58,926 nt of DNA from Pelagibacteraceae bacterium AG-464-B04 (GCA_003209225.1 QCRZ01000004.1:1-58926), one strand, 5' to 3'; counted from the stretch's first letter, positions 39,038-49,597 are shown. The notes: generated from the letters alone by a model not told the origin. Made by a program: numbers and translations.

Positions 39038-41707
39038 TTAAATCATATTTCTTAATACATACTGTAATATTCCACCATTCTTATAATATTCAATTTCATT
39101 AGCCGTGTCTATTCTTGAAAGTAAATTAATTTTTTTTATTAATCCATCAGCAAATTTAATTTCGCAAATTACAGAATCTCTTGGTTTAATACCTTTTTCA
39201 ATATCAAGAATAGTTATCAGTTCTGAACCATGAAAGTTTATTTTTTTACGATCAAAACCTTCTTCAAATTGTAAAGGCAAAATTCCCATTCCAACCAAAT
39301 TAGACCTATGAATCCTTTCAAAACTTTCAGCAATAACAGCCTTTATTCCTAGCAATTTAGTTCCTTTAGCTGCCCAATCTCTTGATGAACCTGTTCCGTA
39401 TTCCTTTCCAGCTATTACAACTAAATCTTCTTTTCTTTTTTTGTATTCCATTGCTGCATCAAAAACACTAATAATTTTTTCTTCAGGATAGATTTTTGTA
39501 AAACCTCCTTCTTTGTCGTTGAGCATTTCATTTCTAATTCTTATATTTCCGAATGTACCTCTCATCATGACTTCATGATTGCCTCTTCTTGCCCCATAAG
39601 AGTTAAAATCTTTTTGCTGAACTTGATGTTTCATAAAATATTCACCTGTAACACTTTCTTTTTGAATTGTTCCAGCTGGCGAAATATGGTCTGTTGTTAT
39701 GGTGTCACCAAGTATTAATAATGGTCTAGCATCTTTAATTTTAATAAATCCTTCTGGCTTATCAGGTAAATTTTCAAAAAAAGGAGGTTTCTTTACATAG
39801 GTAGATTCTTCTTTCCAATCATATACGCTGCTTTCTTTAATTTTAATTTTACTCCATTCTTTTGGCCCAATTGATATATTAGAATATCTTCTATTAAACA
39901 TTTCTGCATTTATAGATGAGTGAATTAGATCTTCGATTTCTTTATTTGTTGGCCAAATATCTTTAAGAAAAATATCATTTCCATTTTTATCTTGCCCAAG
40001 TGGGTCTTTGTATAAATCGGTCTTCATTGATCCTGCTATTGCGTAAGCTATAACTAAAGGTGGTGAAGCAAGATAGTTTGCTTTTACATCTGGATTTATT
40101 CTACCTTCAAAATTTCTATTTCCTGATAATACTGAAACTACATAAAGATCACTTTTTTTTATAGCGTCTGAAATGCTTTGTTTCAAAGGACCTGAATTTC
40201 CAATACATGTTGTGCAACCATAACCAACTAAATTAAAACCTAATTTATCTAAATATTGGCTCAGATTTGCTTTATCTAAATAATCGGTTACTACTTGAGA
40301 GCCTGGAGCTAAAGAGGTTTTAACCCAAGGTTTTACCAATAATCCTTTTTCTATTGCTTTTTTTGCTAATAATCCTGCCCCAATTAAAACATGTGGATTA
40401 GAAGTATTTGTACAAGATGTAATTGCTGCAATAACAATATCTCCATCTTTAACTTTGAAGCTTTCTTTTTCAATATTTTCCTCTTTAAATTCAATTCTTC
40501 CAGCATTTTTATTAAATATTTCTTTAAATGCTTCTGACGACTCTGATAACAAAACTTTATCCTGGGGTCTTTTTGGTCCAGAAATAGTTGGAGCTACAGT
40601 TGATAAATCAAGATTAGTAGTGTCTGTAAAAATTAAATCTTTCTGAGACCAAAGGTTTTGTTCTTTAGCATACATTTCAACAAGCGAAATTGTATTTGCT
40701 TCACGTCCAGAAAATTTTAAATATTTAATTGTTTCATCGTCTATTGGAAAAAAACCACATGTAGCTCCATATTCAGGTGCCATGTTAGCTATAGTTGCTC
40801 TATCAGCTAAAGTTAAATTTTTTAAACCCTCTCCAAAAAATTCAACGAATTTACCAACAACATTTTTTTTTCTTAATATTTGAACAATTGTTAATACTAA
40901 ATCTGTTGCTGTTGTTCCTTCTTTAAGCTTACCTGTAATTTCAAACCCTATTACTTCAGGTACTAGCATTGAAATAGGTTGCCCCAACATTGCGGCTTCT
41001 GCTTCTATTCCACCAACACCCCAACCTAGCACTGATAATCCATTTACCATTGTTGTATGACTATCTGTACCAACTAAGGTATCTGGATAAGCAAACCAAT
41101 TTCCCTTATGTTCGTAAGACCAGACGACTTGGGCCAAATATTCTAAATTTACTTGGTGACATATGCCAGTACCAGGAGGTACAACTCTTAAATTATCAAA
41201 TGCACTTTGCCCCCATTTTAAAAAAGAATATCTTTCACCATTTCGTAAAAATTCTTTTTCTACATTTCTATTAAATGAATCTTTTGTTGCGTAATTATCA
41301 ACCATTACTGAATGATCGATAACTAGATCAACATTAGTTAGTGGGTTAATTTTATTTGGATCAACTTTTTTAGCTTTAACTGCATCTCTCATTGCAGCAA
41401 GATCTGCGATTGCTGGGATTCCTGTGTAATCTTGCATTAGCACTCTTGAAGGTCTATAGGCAATTTCAGTTTTTGAACTTCTATTTTTTAACCAATGTTT
41501 CATAGACTCAATTTGATTTTGATTTACTGTTAGGCCATCTTCGAATCTAAGTAAATTTTCTAATAATACTTTTAAAGAATTTGGAAGTTTTGAAATACCT
41601 TTAAGACCATTTTTTTCAGCTTCAACTAAACTAAAATAATTATAATTTTTTCCATTAACATTTAGTTTTTTAATACAGTTAAAAGAATTTTTTGTTCCAT
41701 ATTTCAT
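39038..41707 (-). CDS. acnA: Aconitate hydratase
   Basis: 889 aa; VDHSVMVD, GTDSHTTMVNGLSVLGWGVGGIEAEA, ITSCTNTSNPHVLIGAGLLA, GYGCTTCIGNSGPL, GKEYGTGSSRDWAAKG. Confidence 0.97.
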   Translation of the reverse strand: MKYGTKNSFNCIKKLNVNGKNYNYFSLVEAEKNGLKGISKLPNSLKVLLENLLRFEDGLTVNQNQIESMKHWLKNRSSKTEIAYRPSRVLMQDYTGIPAIADLAAMRDAVKAKKVDPNKINPLTNVDLVIDHSVMVDNYATKDSFNRNVEKEFLRNGERYSFLKWGQSAFDNLRVVPPGTGICHQVNLEYLAQVVWSYEHKGNWFAYPDTLVGTDSHTTMVNGLSVLGWGVGGIEAEAAMLGQPISMLVPEVIGFEITGKLKEGTTATDLVLTIVQILRKKNVVGKFVEFFGEGLKNLTLADRATIANMAPEYGATCGFFPIDDETIKYLKFSGREANTISLVEMYAKEQNLWSQKDLIFTDTTNLDLSTVAPTISGPKRPQDKVLLSESSEAFKEIFNKNAGRIEFKEENIEKESFKVKDGDIVIAAITSCTNTSNPHVLIGAGLLAKKAIEKGLLVKPWVKTSLAPGSQVVTDYLDKANLSQYLDKLGFNLVGYGCTTCIGNSGPLKQSISDAIKKSDLYVVSVLSGNRNFEGRINPDVKANYLASPPLVIAYAIAGSMKTDLYKDPLGQDKNGNDIFLKDIWPTNKEIEDLIHSSINAEMFNRRYSNISIGPKEWSKIKIKESSVYDWKEESTYVKKPPFFENLPDKPEGFIKIKDARPLLILGDTITTDHISPAGTIQKESVTGEYFMKHQVQQKDFNSYGARRGNHEVMMRGTFGNIRIRNEMLNDKEGGFTKIYPEEKIISVFDAAMEYKKRKEDLVVIAGKEYGTGSSRDWAAKGTKLLGIKAVIAESFERIHRSNLVGMGILPLQFEEGFDRKKINFHGSELITILDIEKGIKPRDSVICEIKFADGLIKKINLLSRIDTANEIEYYKNGGILQYVLRNMI

Positions 41708-41710
41708 AAT

Positions 41711-42301
41711 TTAAACGTAAATCAATATAACACAAACTATAAGGAAAAATGACATAACATAATTAAAACCCCGCAAAAAAAATTTATTTGTAGCAAATCG
41801 TCTTAGAAATTTACCTAGTAAACACCAACTGGTTATACTGGATGCAGCAACAATAAATGATACACCTATAACTATAATTGAATGAATTAAATAATTTGAT
41901 CCAGATTCAACAAAAGTCGATATAGTAATAATGGCTATTATAACACCTTTAGGATTAATAAACTGAAAAATGAAAGTTTGTAAAAAATTAACTGGATTTT
42001 TAATATTTTGATTTTGAATTTTGTTTTGAAAAGAAATTTTATAAGCTAAATAAATTAAAAAACCAGAACCTAATATTTTTAAAATATTTTGAAGAATAGG
42101 ATAAGATTTAAATACAATAATTAATCCAGTTGCTAAGGATAATAGAAGAGCAGTATAACCAAAAGTAACTCCTAAAATTAAAGGTAAAGATTTTTTAATA
42201 CCAAAATTAAACCCCGAATATGAAGCTAAAATATTATTTGGACCAGGAGTAAAACCTGCTGCAACACAAAAAAAAATTAATGCTAGTAGATTTGGGTACA
42301 T
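41711..42301 (-). CDS. LysE family amino-acid exporter-like protein
   Basis: FTPGPNNILASYSGFNFGIKKSLPLILGVTFGY. Confidence 0.87.
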   Translation of the reverse strand: MYPNLLALIFFCVAAGFTPGPNNILASYSGFNFGIKKSLPLILGVTFGYTALLLSLATGLIIVFKSYPILQNILKILGSGFLIYLAYKISFQNKIQNQNIKNPVNFLQTFIFQFINPKGVIIAIITISTFVESGSNYLIHSIIVIGVSFIVAASSITSWCLLGKFLRRFATNKFFLRGFNYVMSFFLIVCVILIYV

Positions 42302-42310
42302 CGCAACGGT

Positions 42311-42652
42311 TTAAGCTATTTCTAAACCGTTTTCAACTTTTTGAGAAGGGTGAACCAAAACTACTTTTCCATCTTTTTCTATTGCTCCAAGAATAAGAAC
42401 TTCGGAAACTATTCCTGCAATATTTTTTTTAGGAAAATTACAAACTCCTATAACTTGTTTCCCAACTAAATTTTCTTCGTTATAATAATGCGTAATTTGA
42501 GCCGATGATTTTTTTATCCCTATTTCCCCACCAAAATCAACTTCTACTACTAAAGAGGGTTTCCTTGCCTTTTTGTTATTAGATACCTTTAAAACAGTTC
42601 CAACTCTAATTTCTATTTTATTGTAGTCCTCAAAGATTATTTCTTGCTTCAT
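42311..42652 (-). CDS. tRNA-binding-domain protein CsaA; start moved to MKQEIIFEDYNKIEIRVGTV
   Basis: IEIRVGTVLKVSNNKKARKPSLVVEVDFGGEIGIKKSSAQIT; ORF-track start overlaps the opposite-strand gene. Confidence 0.9.
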   Translation of the reverse strand: MKQEIIFEDYNKIEIRVGTVLKVSNNKKARKPSLVVEVDFGGEIGIKKSSAQITHYYNEENLVGKQVIGVCNFPKKNIAGIVSEVLILGAIEKDGKVVLVHPSQKVENGLEIA

Positions 42653-42682
42653 AGCAATGATATATATTATTATTTGATTTAA

Positions 42683-43876
42683 ATGGCTACGCAAAAAGAT
42701 ATTATTGATCAAACATTTAATGAAACTATAAAAATTTTATCAGATTTAATAAATTTTCAGACTGTTTCTGGTACTCCAAACCTTAAATTAATTGAGTATT
42801 GTGAAAATAAATTAAATAAACTAGAAGCAAAATCTTTCAAAACTATTAATGAATCAACTCAACAAGCTAATTTATTTTCAACTATAGGCGGCAAAAAAAA
42901 AGTAAATGATGGAGGTATTATACTGTCTGGTCATACAGATGTGGTTCCAGCTTCTCCAAAAGAATGGTCTTCTGATCCATATGTTGCAAGAGAAAAAGAT
43001 AACAAGGTTTTTGGAAGAGGATCATGTGATATGAAAGGTTTTATTGCATGTACTTTGGCTATGGCTCCTTTTTTTGCTTCCGAAAATTTAAAAAAACCAA
43101 TTCATTTTTCATACACTTTTGATGAAGAAACTGCGTGCCTAGGAGCTCCTTTAATGTTAGCCGATTTAAAAAAAAGAAAAATTAATTATTCGGCTTGCAT
43201 AATTGGCGAACCCACTAGTATGAAAGCTATTACAGCTCATAAAGGTTATAATGAATACATAACACACTTTACTGGTTTATCGGGACATGCCTCAGATCCC
43301 GAACATGGTGTAAGTGCGGTTGAGTATGCAATTCGGTACAGTAATAAACTTATGGAATTGAGAAATGAATTAAAGAAAAGAAAATTAAAAAAAACAGTTT
43401 TTTCTCCTCCTTATACAACTCTACAAATAGGAAAAATTAATGGAGGAATCGGCACCAATGTAATTGCGGATAAATGTTCCCTTGATTGGGAAGCGAGACC
43501 AGTATCAAATGAGGATGGAGAATTTATTAATAAAAATATCGATTTATATGCTGAAAAAACTTTGTTGCCAGAAATGAAAAAAATTTATCCAAAAGCTAAT
43601 ATTAAAAAAATAACTGTTGGAGAAGTAGTTGGTTTTGATGAAAAAGAAGGCTCAGAAGCTGTAAATCTTGTTTGTAATTTAACAGGAGATAATTCAAAAG
43701 ATGTAGTTTCTTTTGGTACAGAGGCGGGGTTATTTCAAGAATTTGGCATCAGTACTGTAGTTTGTGGCCCCGGATCAATAGAACAAGCCCACACAGTAGA
43801 TGAATATATTACACATGATCAGTTAAAACTTTGTTTAAAAATGCTTTTTGATCTCAAAGAACGTATAACAGCTTAA
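42683..43876 (+). CDS. argE: ArgE/DapE-type M20 deacetylase (acetylornithine deacetylase-like)
   Basis: GGIILSGHTDVVP, GRGSCDMKGF, GEPTSMKAITAHKGY, SFGTEAGLFQEFGISTVVCGPGSIEQAH. Confidence 0.87.
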   Translation: MATQKDIIDQTFNETIKILSDLINFQTVSGTPNLKLIEYCENKLNKLEAKSFKTINESTQQANLFSTIGGKKKVNDGGIILSGHTDVVPASPKEWSSDPYVAREKDNKVFGRGSCDMKGFIACTLAMAPFFASENLKKPIHFSYTFDEETACLGAPLMLADLKKRKINYSACIIGEPTSMKAITAHKGYNEYITHFTGLSGHASDPEHGVSAVEYAIRYSNKLMELRNELKKRKLKKTVFSPPYTTLQIGKINGGIGTNVIADKCSLDWEARPVSNEDGEFINKNIDLYAEKTLLPEMKKIYPKANIKKITVGEVVGFDEKEGSEAVNLVCNLTGDNSKDVVSFGTEAGLFQEFGISTVVCGPGSIEQAHTVDEYITHDQLKLCLKMLFDLKERITA

Positions 43877-43885
43877 TCTTTTTTA

Positions 43886-44770
43886 CTAACGTCTAATTCC
43901 TCTTAATCTTTCTGAACGCCTTCTTAATAATTCAACTGTGGTCAATAAAAATATAGATAAAATTACAAGACATGTTGCCATGCAAAGTATTACTGGGCTA
44001 ATTTCCTGCCTTATACCAGCCCACATTTGACGAGGGATAGTTACTTGTTCAACACTTCCTAAAAATAAAACAACCACAACTTCATCAAATGAGGTAATAA
44101 AAGCAAACAGTGCGCCTGAAATCACTCCAGGAAGAATAAGTGGCATAATTACTTTGAAAAATGTTCTTATCTGATCACCTCCCAAACTTTGTGATGCACG
44201 TATAAGATTGGTATCAAAACCAGTTAATGTAGCTGTAACTGTAATAACAACAAAAGGTGTCCCAAGAGCAGTATGAGCTAGTATCAATCCAGTATAAGTA
44301 CCTATTAAACCCATTTTGGCGTAAAAGAAAAATACCCCTGCAGCTGTAATAATCAAAGGAACGATCATGGGCGAAATTAAGAGAGCCATTATTGCACCTT
44401 TGAAAGGCATATGCGGTCTACTTAAACCTAAAGCTGCTACCGTTCCTAATGTTGTTGCAAGAATGGTTGCTGATATACCAATGATAAAACTATTAACTGT
44501 ACCTAACATCCATTTGTTTGTGCATACTGTGGTAATAATTGCATCTTCTCTACATATGCCGAGCATTTGCTCGTACCACCTAAGAGAAAATGCATCAGGA
44601 TCTAGTCTTAACATTCCTTCTGTAAAACCAAAAAAAGGTGACTGATTAAAAGACAAAGGAACAATAATAAAGATAGGAGCAATAAGAAAAAAAAATACCA
44701 TCGCGCAGTAAGCCAGGAAACCATAGTATCCAATTTTTTGTCCAGTAGTTGTATATGTCGGTAAAGCCAT
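43886..44770 (-). CDS. ABC transporter permease, PotC-like
   Basis: 294 aa, 6 TM, EAA-type motif ASQSLGGDQIRTFFKVIMPLILPG. Confidence 0.92.
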   Translation of the reverse strand: MALPTYTTTGQKIGYYGFLAYCAMVFFFLIAPIFIIVPLSFNQSPFFGFTEGMLRLDPDAFSLRWYEQMLGICREDAIITTVCTNKWMLGTVNSFIIGISATILATTLGTVAALGLSRPHMPFKGAIMALLISPMIVPLIITAAGVFFFYAKMGLIGTYTGLILAHTALGTPFVVITVTATLTGFDTNLIRASQSLGGDQIRTFFKVIMPLILPGVISGALFAFITSFDEVVVVLFLGSVEQVTIPRQMWAGIRQEISPVILCMATCLVILSIFLLTTVELLRRRSERLRGIRR

Positions 44771-44775
44771 AATAA

Positions 44776-46029
44776 TTATCCCAGTTTTATATTTTCAATA
44801 CCCACTACTTTGTTATAAACCCAGTAAAGAACTAGCATCACCACAAGTAAAATGCCTCCTAGTGCTGAACATAATCCCCAATTTAAAGATGTTTTTAGAT
44901 GGTAAGCAATCCAATGACCAATTAATTGCCCATCTTTTCCTCCAACTAAAGCTGGAGTAATAAAATATCCAATGGCAAGAACAAAAACAAGTAAGCCACC
45001 AGCACTAATTCCTGGAACTGATTGAGGAAAATAAACTCTATAAAAAGCGTGCATTGGTTTTGCTCCCAAATTTAATGCTGCTCGCATGTAAGTAGGTGGA
45101 ATTGTTTTCATGACACTATACAAAGGCAGTACCATAAAAGGCAATAAAATTTGGGTCATTGCAATTAATGTTCCTGTTTGATTATAGATTAATTGCATAC
45201 GATTTTCGTCAGCAATCACTCCTCCCCAAACTAAAATACTATTAAAAATACCTTTCTGCATTAATATTACTATCCATGAAACTGTCCGAACCAATAACGA
45301 AGTCCAAAAAGGTAAAAGAACAAAAATCATGAGAAGATTGCTTAATTTTAATGGCAAAGTAGCTAAGAGGTATGCAACAGGATAGCCCAAAAGTAGAGTA
45401 AATAAAGTTACAAGAACGCTAACTTTAAGAGTTTTAATCCAAGTTGAATTATATACTCTTCTGTTTTCTGGTTGTTGTATAACATTTTTATCTGAATCAT
45501 ATTTTAAATCCACCGCATTTAAATAATAACCAAATGTAATGGGATCAACCATTTCCCCTAAGGCTTTCCAAAATTCAATTTGCCCCCACCGTTTATCAGC
45601 TTTAATCATTTGTTCTTTATAGGGACCTTCTTTTATTTTTTTAAATTTTCTTTTTGATTTCTTAAGTAAACTTTTCCATCCTGATTTACTATAATTCATA
45701 CGTGTACTAGCTTTACCGATTTGTAATTTTTCAGCGCTTAAAATTTCATGAAACATAGAAGCATAAAGTTCTTCTGGTGGAAGATCTTTTCGATCCCATT
45801 GTTTATAAACTTCAAAGGTTTTTGGAAACACTGTATTGATTTGTTTGTCATCAACACTTCTTAACAACATACTAAGAATAGGGAATGCAAATGTGATAAT
45901 AATAAATAATGCTAAAGGAAGCACTAGAGCAAATGCCCTAATCTTATTTAAACGTTCAGCACGTTTAAGACTGATTTTTAAGGGTATACCATCAGTAGTT
46001 AATATTTCACTTTTTGCTGACTGATTCAT
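44776..46029 (-). CDS. ABC transporter permease, PotB-like, with a long periplasmic insertion
   Basis: 417 aa; ALNLGAKPMHAFYRVYFPQSVPG EAA motif; soluble insert of more than 100 aa after TM1. Confidence 0.91.
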   Translation of the reverse strand: MNQSAKSEILTTDGIPLKISLKRAERLNKIRAFALVLPLALFIIITFAFPILSMLLRSVDDKQINTVFPKTFEVYKQWDRKDLPPEELYASMFHEILSAEKLQIGKASTRMNYSKSGWKSLLKKSKRKFKKIKEGPYKEQMIKADKRWGQIEFWKALGEMVDPITFGYYLNAVDLKYDSDKNVIQQPENRRVYNSTWIKTLKVSVLVTLFTLLLGYPVAYLLATLPLKLSNLLMIFVLLPFWTSLLVRTVSWIVILMQKGIFNSILVWGGVIADENRMQLIYNQTGTLIAMTQILLPFMVLPLYSVMKTIPPTYMRAALNLGAKPMHAFYRVYFPQSVPGISAGGLLVFVLAIGYFITPALVGGKDGQLIGHWIAYHLKTSLNWGLCSALGGILLVVMLVLYWVYNKVVGIENIKLG

Positions 46030-46040
46030 ATGACCATTAT

Positions 46041-46075
46041 AAAAAAAGGCGAGATAAAAATCTCGCCTTTTTTTT
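46041..46075 (-). terminator. Rho-independent-type hairpin between substrate-binding protein and permease genes
   Basis: AAAAAAAGGCGAGAT-AAAA-ATCTCGCCTTTTTTTT, near-perfect stem with A/T tails. Confidence 0.85.
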
Positions 46076-46093
46076 AATTAGATTTACTTAGAC

Positions 46094-47197
46094 TTATTTA
46101 CCCATCCAAGCTGAAAATCTTTCACCAATTTCTGTACCATTATCAGCCCAAAAAGCTGGGTTAGCAAAAACTGATCTTTTCACCTTTTTCTTCGTATTAG
46201 GCATATGCTCTAATACATTAACACCTGTATGGAACCAAGGCTCGTTTTTCTTGATAATATCAAGACCACAAGTTCTTAGTGGACCATATGTAATATATTT
46301 TGCTTGTTCAGCTTGTGCTTCGCAAGTTGTAGCGTGCTTTAAAAACTCAATAGCTTCGTCCTTATTTGGCGAACCTTTAACAATAGCTACCCAGTCACCT
46401 TCAAGAACTTGCCCTTCCCAAATATAATCGAAGTTAGCTCCTTCTGAAAGTTTAGCAGCTCCAACACGACCATTGTAAGCAATAGACATAACTACTTCAC
46501 CACTTTTTACTAATTCTAGTGGCTGAGCTCCTGCTGACCAAAATACAACATCATCTTTGATTGTATCTAATTTTGCAAATGCTCTGTCTATTCCTTCTGG
46601 AGTTTCCAATACATCATAAACTTTATTTGCTTTAACACCGTCAGCAACTAATGCCATTTCTAGATTAGCGCTTGCCCATGTGTGTATACCTCTTTTTCCA
46701 GGAAACTTTTTAGTATCATAAAAATCTTTGATTCTTTTAGGTTTCTTTCCTGGGAAAGCTGAAGGATCAAAAAATACAACATATGTCCACCAAATTTGTG
46801 GTGCTGCACATGCTGATATTGGTCCACTGCTTCCAGTACCGTTTTCAGGTATACTATCTACATAACTTACACCGCCAGGTGCTTCAGGAAATGTACTCCA
46901 GTCTAATTCTTCGAATAAACCTTCGTCACATCCAGCTATTGCATCTGATGGTAGGATATCTACGACATCCCATATTACGTTGCCCGATTCTACTTGAGCT
47001 CTGACTTCACCGAGACCACCGTTGTAGTTTTCAACGCTAATACCGTTTTTTCTATCATCCCAAGTATCAATGTAACCTTTTTGCTGACTCATTGTGTATG
47101 CTCCACCCCATGAAACGAAAGTAAAGTCAGCATAAGCTGTAGCAGCAAATGCAAGTCCTAACGCTCCGAGGAAAGCAGATTTTATTAACTTAAACAT
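46094..47197 (-). CDS. ABC transporter substrate-binding protein, PotD/PotF-like
   Basis: Signal peptide, FTFVSWGGAYTMSQQKGYID, WDVVDILPSDAIAGCDEGLFEELDW. Confidence 0.92.
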   Translation of the reverse strand: MFKLIKSAFLGALGLAFAATAYADFTFVSWGGAYTMSQQKGYIDTWDDRKNGISVENYNGGLGEVRAQVESGNVIWDVVDILPSDAIAGCDEGLFEELDWSTFPEAPGGVSYVDSIPENGTGSSGPISACAAPQIWWTYVVFFDPSAFPGKKPKRIKDFYDTKKFPGKRGIHTWASANLEMALVADGVKANKVYDVLETPEGIDRAFAKLDTIKDDVVFWSAGAQPLELVKSGEVVMSIAYNGRVGAAKLSEGANFDYIWEGQVLEGDWVAIVKGSPNKDEAIEFLKHATTCEAQAEQAKYITYGPLRTCGLDIIKKNEPWFHTGVNVLEHMPNTKKKVKRSVFANPAFWADNGTEIGERFSAWMGK

Positions 47198-47279
47198 ATA
47201 TTTCCCTCTTAATTTAATTAAATTAACGTATATATATGCTTAGATTTAAGCATAAATACAAAAGTACTTCAATGTTAGA

Positions 47280-48365
47280 TTATCTAGCGTCTAAAGCCCT
47301 TGAATCATTTGCCTTCCAAGCAAGTTTAACTTTTACTCCTTCTTGAAATTCTGCACCTTTATAAGTATTTGGGACCTTCACTATAAACTGGTCAATACCA
47401 CAAACTTCAACTCTTGTACGTATATGATCACCTAAGTAAATTAATTCCTTTATTTTTGCTTCAAATATATTTTCAAAATTATTGTTAGTCGGATTTATTT
47501 CGACACGTTCTGGGCGTAATGAAATAGTTGTATCATCACCTTCTGAATCAATATTTACTTTGAGTGCTTTTATTATTTCTCCAGTATCTGTTTTAACAAC
47601 ACAATTTTTTCCATTGATAGATTGAACCTTTCCTCTGATTTGATTATTTTCACCAATAAACTGAGCAACAAAAGAGTTTTCAGGTTTTTCGTATAATATA
47701 TCTGGGGTGGATAACTGTTGAACATATCCATCATTAAATACTGCTATACGATTAGACATTGTCAAAGCTTCACTTTGGTCATGAGTGACGTACACAACTG
47801 TAATTCCAATTTTTTCATGAATATGTTTAATTTCATATTGCATTTGCTCTCTAAGTTTTTTGTCTAATGCTCCTAAAGGTTCATCCATTAAAACAAGTCT
47901 TGGCTCAAAAACTAATGCCCTAGCTAAAGCCACGCGTTGTTGTTGACCACCAGATAATTGTAGTGGCATACGATTACCAAAATCACCAAGTTCAACCATT
48001 GACAGAGCTTTTGAAACTTTATCTTTAATATCTGATTTTTTTAATTTTCTAACTTCAAGAGGAAAAGCAAGATTTTCATTTACAGTCATATGAGGAAATA
48101 ATGCATAATTTTGAAACACCATTCCTATTCCTCTTTTATATGGAGGAATGCTTTTTATGGCTTCTCCATCTAAATATATTTCACCATTTGTTGGTGTTTC
48201 AAAACCAGCAAGCATCATCAGCGTGGTTGTTTTTCCAGATCCTGATGGACCTAACAATGTTAAAAATTCTCCTTGGGGTATATCTAAGTTAAGATTTTTT
48301 ACAACTAAGACTTCACCATCATAACTTTTGTCTACTTTTTCAAACTTTACAAAACTGTCAGACAT
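47280..48365 (-). CDS. ABC transporter ATP-binding protein, PotA-like
   Basis: GPSGSGKTTTLMMLAGFE Walker A, LSGGQQQRVALARAL signature, LVLMDEPLGALD Walker B, TOBE domain. Confidence 0.95.
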   Translation of the reverse strand: MSDSFVKFEKVDKSYDGEVLVVKNLNLDIPQGEFLTLLGPSGSGKTTTLMMLAGFETPTNGEIYLDGEAIKSIPPYKRGIGMVFQNYALFPHMTVNENLAFPLEVRKLKKSDIKDKVSKALSMVELGDFGNRMPLQLSGGQQQRVALARALVFEPRLVLMDEPLGALDKKLREQMQYEIKHIHEKIGITVVYVTHDQSEALTMSNRIAVFNDGYVQQLSTPDILYEKPENSFVAQFIGENNQIRGKVQSINGKNCVVKTDTGEIIKALKVNIDSEGDDTTISLRPERVEINPTNNNFENIFEAKIKELIYLGDHIRTRVEVCGIDQFIVKVPNTYKGAEFQEGVKVKLAWKANDSRALDAR

Positions 48366-48415
48366 AAGATTATAAAAACATTTGTGGTTATCTATTACAA
48401 GGAAAAATTACTTTT

Positions 48416-49582
48416 TTATTTTATATGCAATTCTCTCGTAAATTTGCAAAAGGTCTCTGAACTTTTTTCAGTAACTCTTACAGATTCACTTGCTTCTACA
48501 CCCCAATCACCAAATTGCATTACTGCTATCATATGAAAAGTGACATTTGGTTGTAAAATAGTTTTATCTCCTTTTGATATGTTTAAAGTATGTTCGCCCC
48601 AATCAGGAGGATAGCCAATACCAACGGAATAACCAGTTCTAGATTCTTTTTTAATATTATATTTATCTAAAACCCCCCAAAATTTTTGAGCCACATCATC
48701 AGCTGTATTGCCAGGTCTGGTGGCTGCAATTCCTGCATCTAGCGCTTCATTTGTAGCTTTCATTGCATCTATTTTTTTTTGTTCAGCTTTACCTAATAAA
48801 ACGGTTCTAGCCATAGGTACGTGGTATCTTTTATACACACCAGACAATTCAATAATTGTTGCTTCTCCCTTAATAAATTTTTCTTCTGTCCAAGTTAAGT
48901 GTGATGATGAAGTGCCTTTTCCAGTAGGCAATAAAGGTACTATACTAGAATAGTCCCCACCAAATTCTGGTGTGCCCCTTATTAATGATCTTTGAATTTC
49001 CGCAACAGCATCGCATTGTCTAGCTCCTTCTTTTACATTTTCAAATGCTGTTTTCATTGCTTTTTCAGTTATTCTTGAAGCTGTCCTCATTAATTCGATT
49101 TCTGTATCAGACTTAACAAATCTTACCCAATTTACTAATCGTTTTGAGTCTTTTAGTTTCGCATCTGGCAGTCCTGCTTTTATTTTTTCATAACAAAATG
49201 CTGTAAAATAATGACTATCCATTTCAAGGCCAATATTTTGCTTATCCCATTTTCTTAGTTTTATTTCTTCAACAAGATAGTCAAAAGGATGGGAAGGCCA
49301 TGCATGAATATACTTTTCATTGTACACAATAATATTTTTATGTTGTAAGTAAGTTTTTATATAACCACCTCCAGCATCTTGTGCTCTAAGAAAACAAATT
49401 GGCTCATCTTCATCAATATGAATTAGAACACATTGAGCATAATAAAAAGACCACGCATCGTACCCAGTTAAATAATTCATATTTCCTGGGTCTTGTGAAA
49501 TCATTAAATCAATACCTTTTTTTTGCATTGAATCTTTAACTTTTATTAATCTTTCTTTGTATTCTGTTTTTGTAAAAATCAT
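48416..49582 (-). CDS. M24-family hydrolase, ectoine-hydrolase (DoeA/EutD)-like
   Basis: DPGNMNYLTGYDAWSFYYAQC, GARQCDAVAEIQRSLIRGTPEFGGDYSSIVPLLPTG, SRTGYSVGIGYPPDWGEHT. Confidence 0.82.
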   Translation of the reverse strand: MIFTKTEYKERLIKVKDSMQKKGIDLMISQDPGNMNYLTGYDAWSFYYAQCVLIHIDEDEPICFLRAQDAGGGYIKTYLQHKNIIVYNEKYIHAWPSHPFDYLVEEIKLRKWDKQNIGLEMDSHYFTAFCYEKIKAGLPDAKLKDSKRLVNWVRFVKSDTEIELMRTASRITEKAMKTAFENVKEGARQCDAVAEIQRSLIRGTPEFGGDYSSIVPLLPTGKGTSSSHLTWTEEKFIKGEATIIELSGVYKRYHVPMARTVLLGKAEQKKIDAMKATNEALDAGIAATRPGNTADDVAQKFWGVLDKYNIKKESRTGYSVGIGYPPDWGEHTLNISKGDKTILQPNVTFHMIAVMQFGDWGVEASESVRVTEKSSETFCKFTRELHIK

Positions 49583-49597
49583 TTTTTTAAAATTAAC

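Noticed and set aside
40990-41274. 94-aa plus-strand ORF
   Set aside because: Antisense to aconitase
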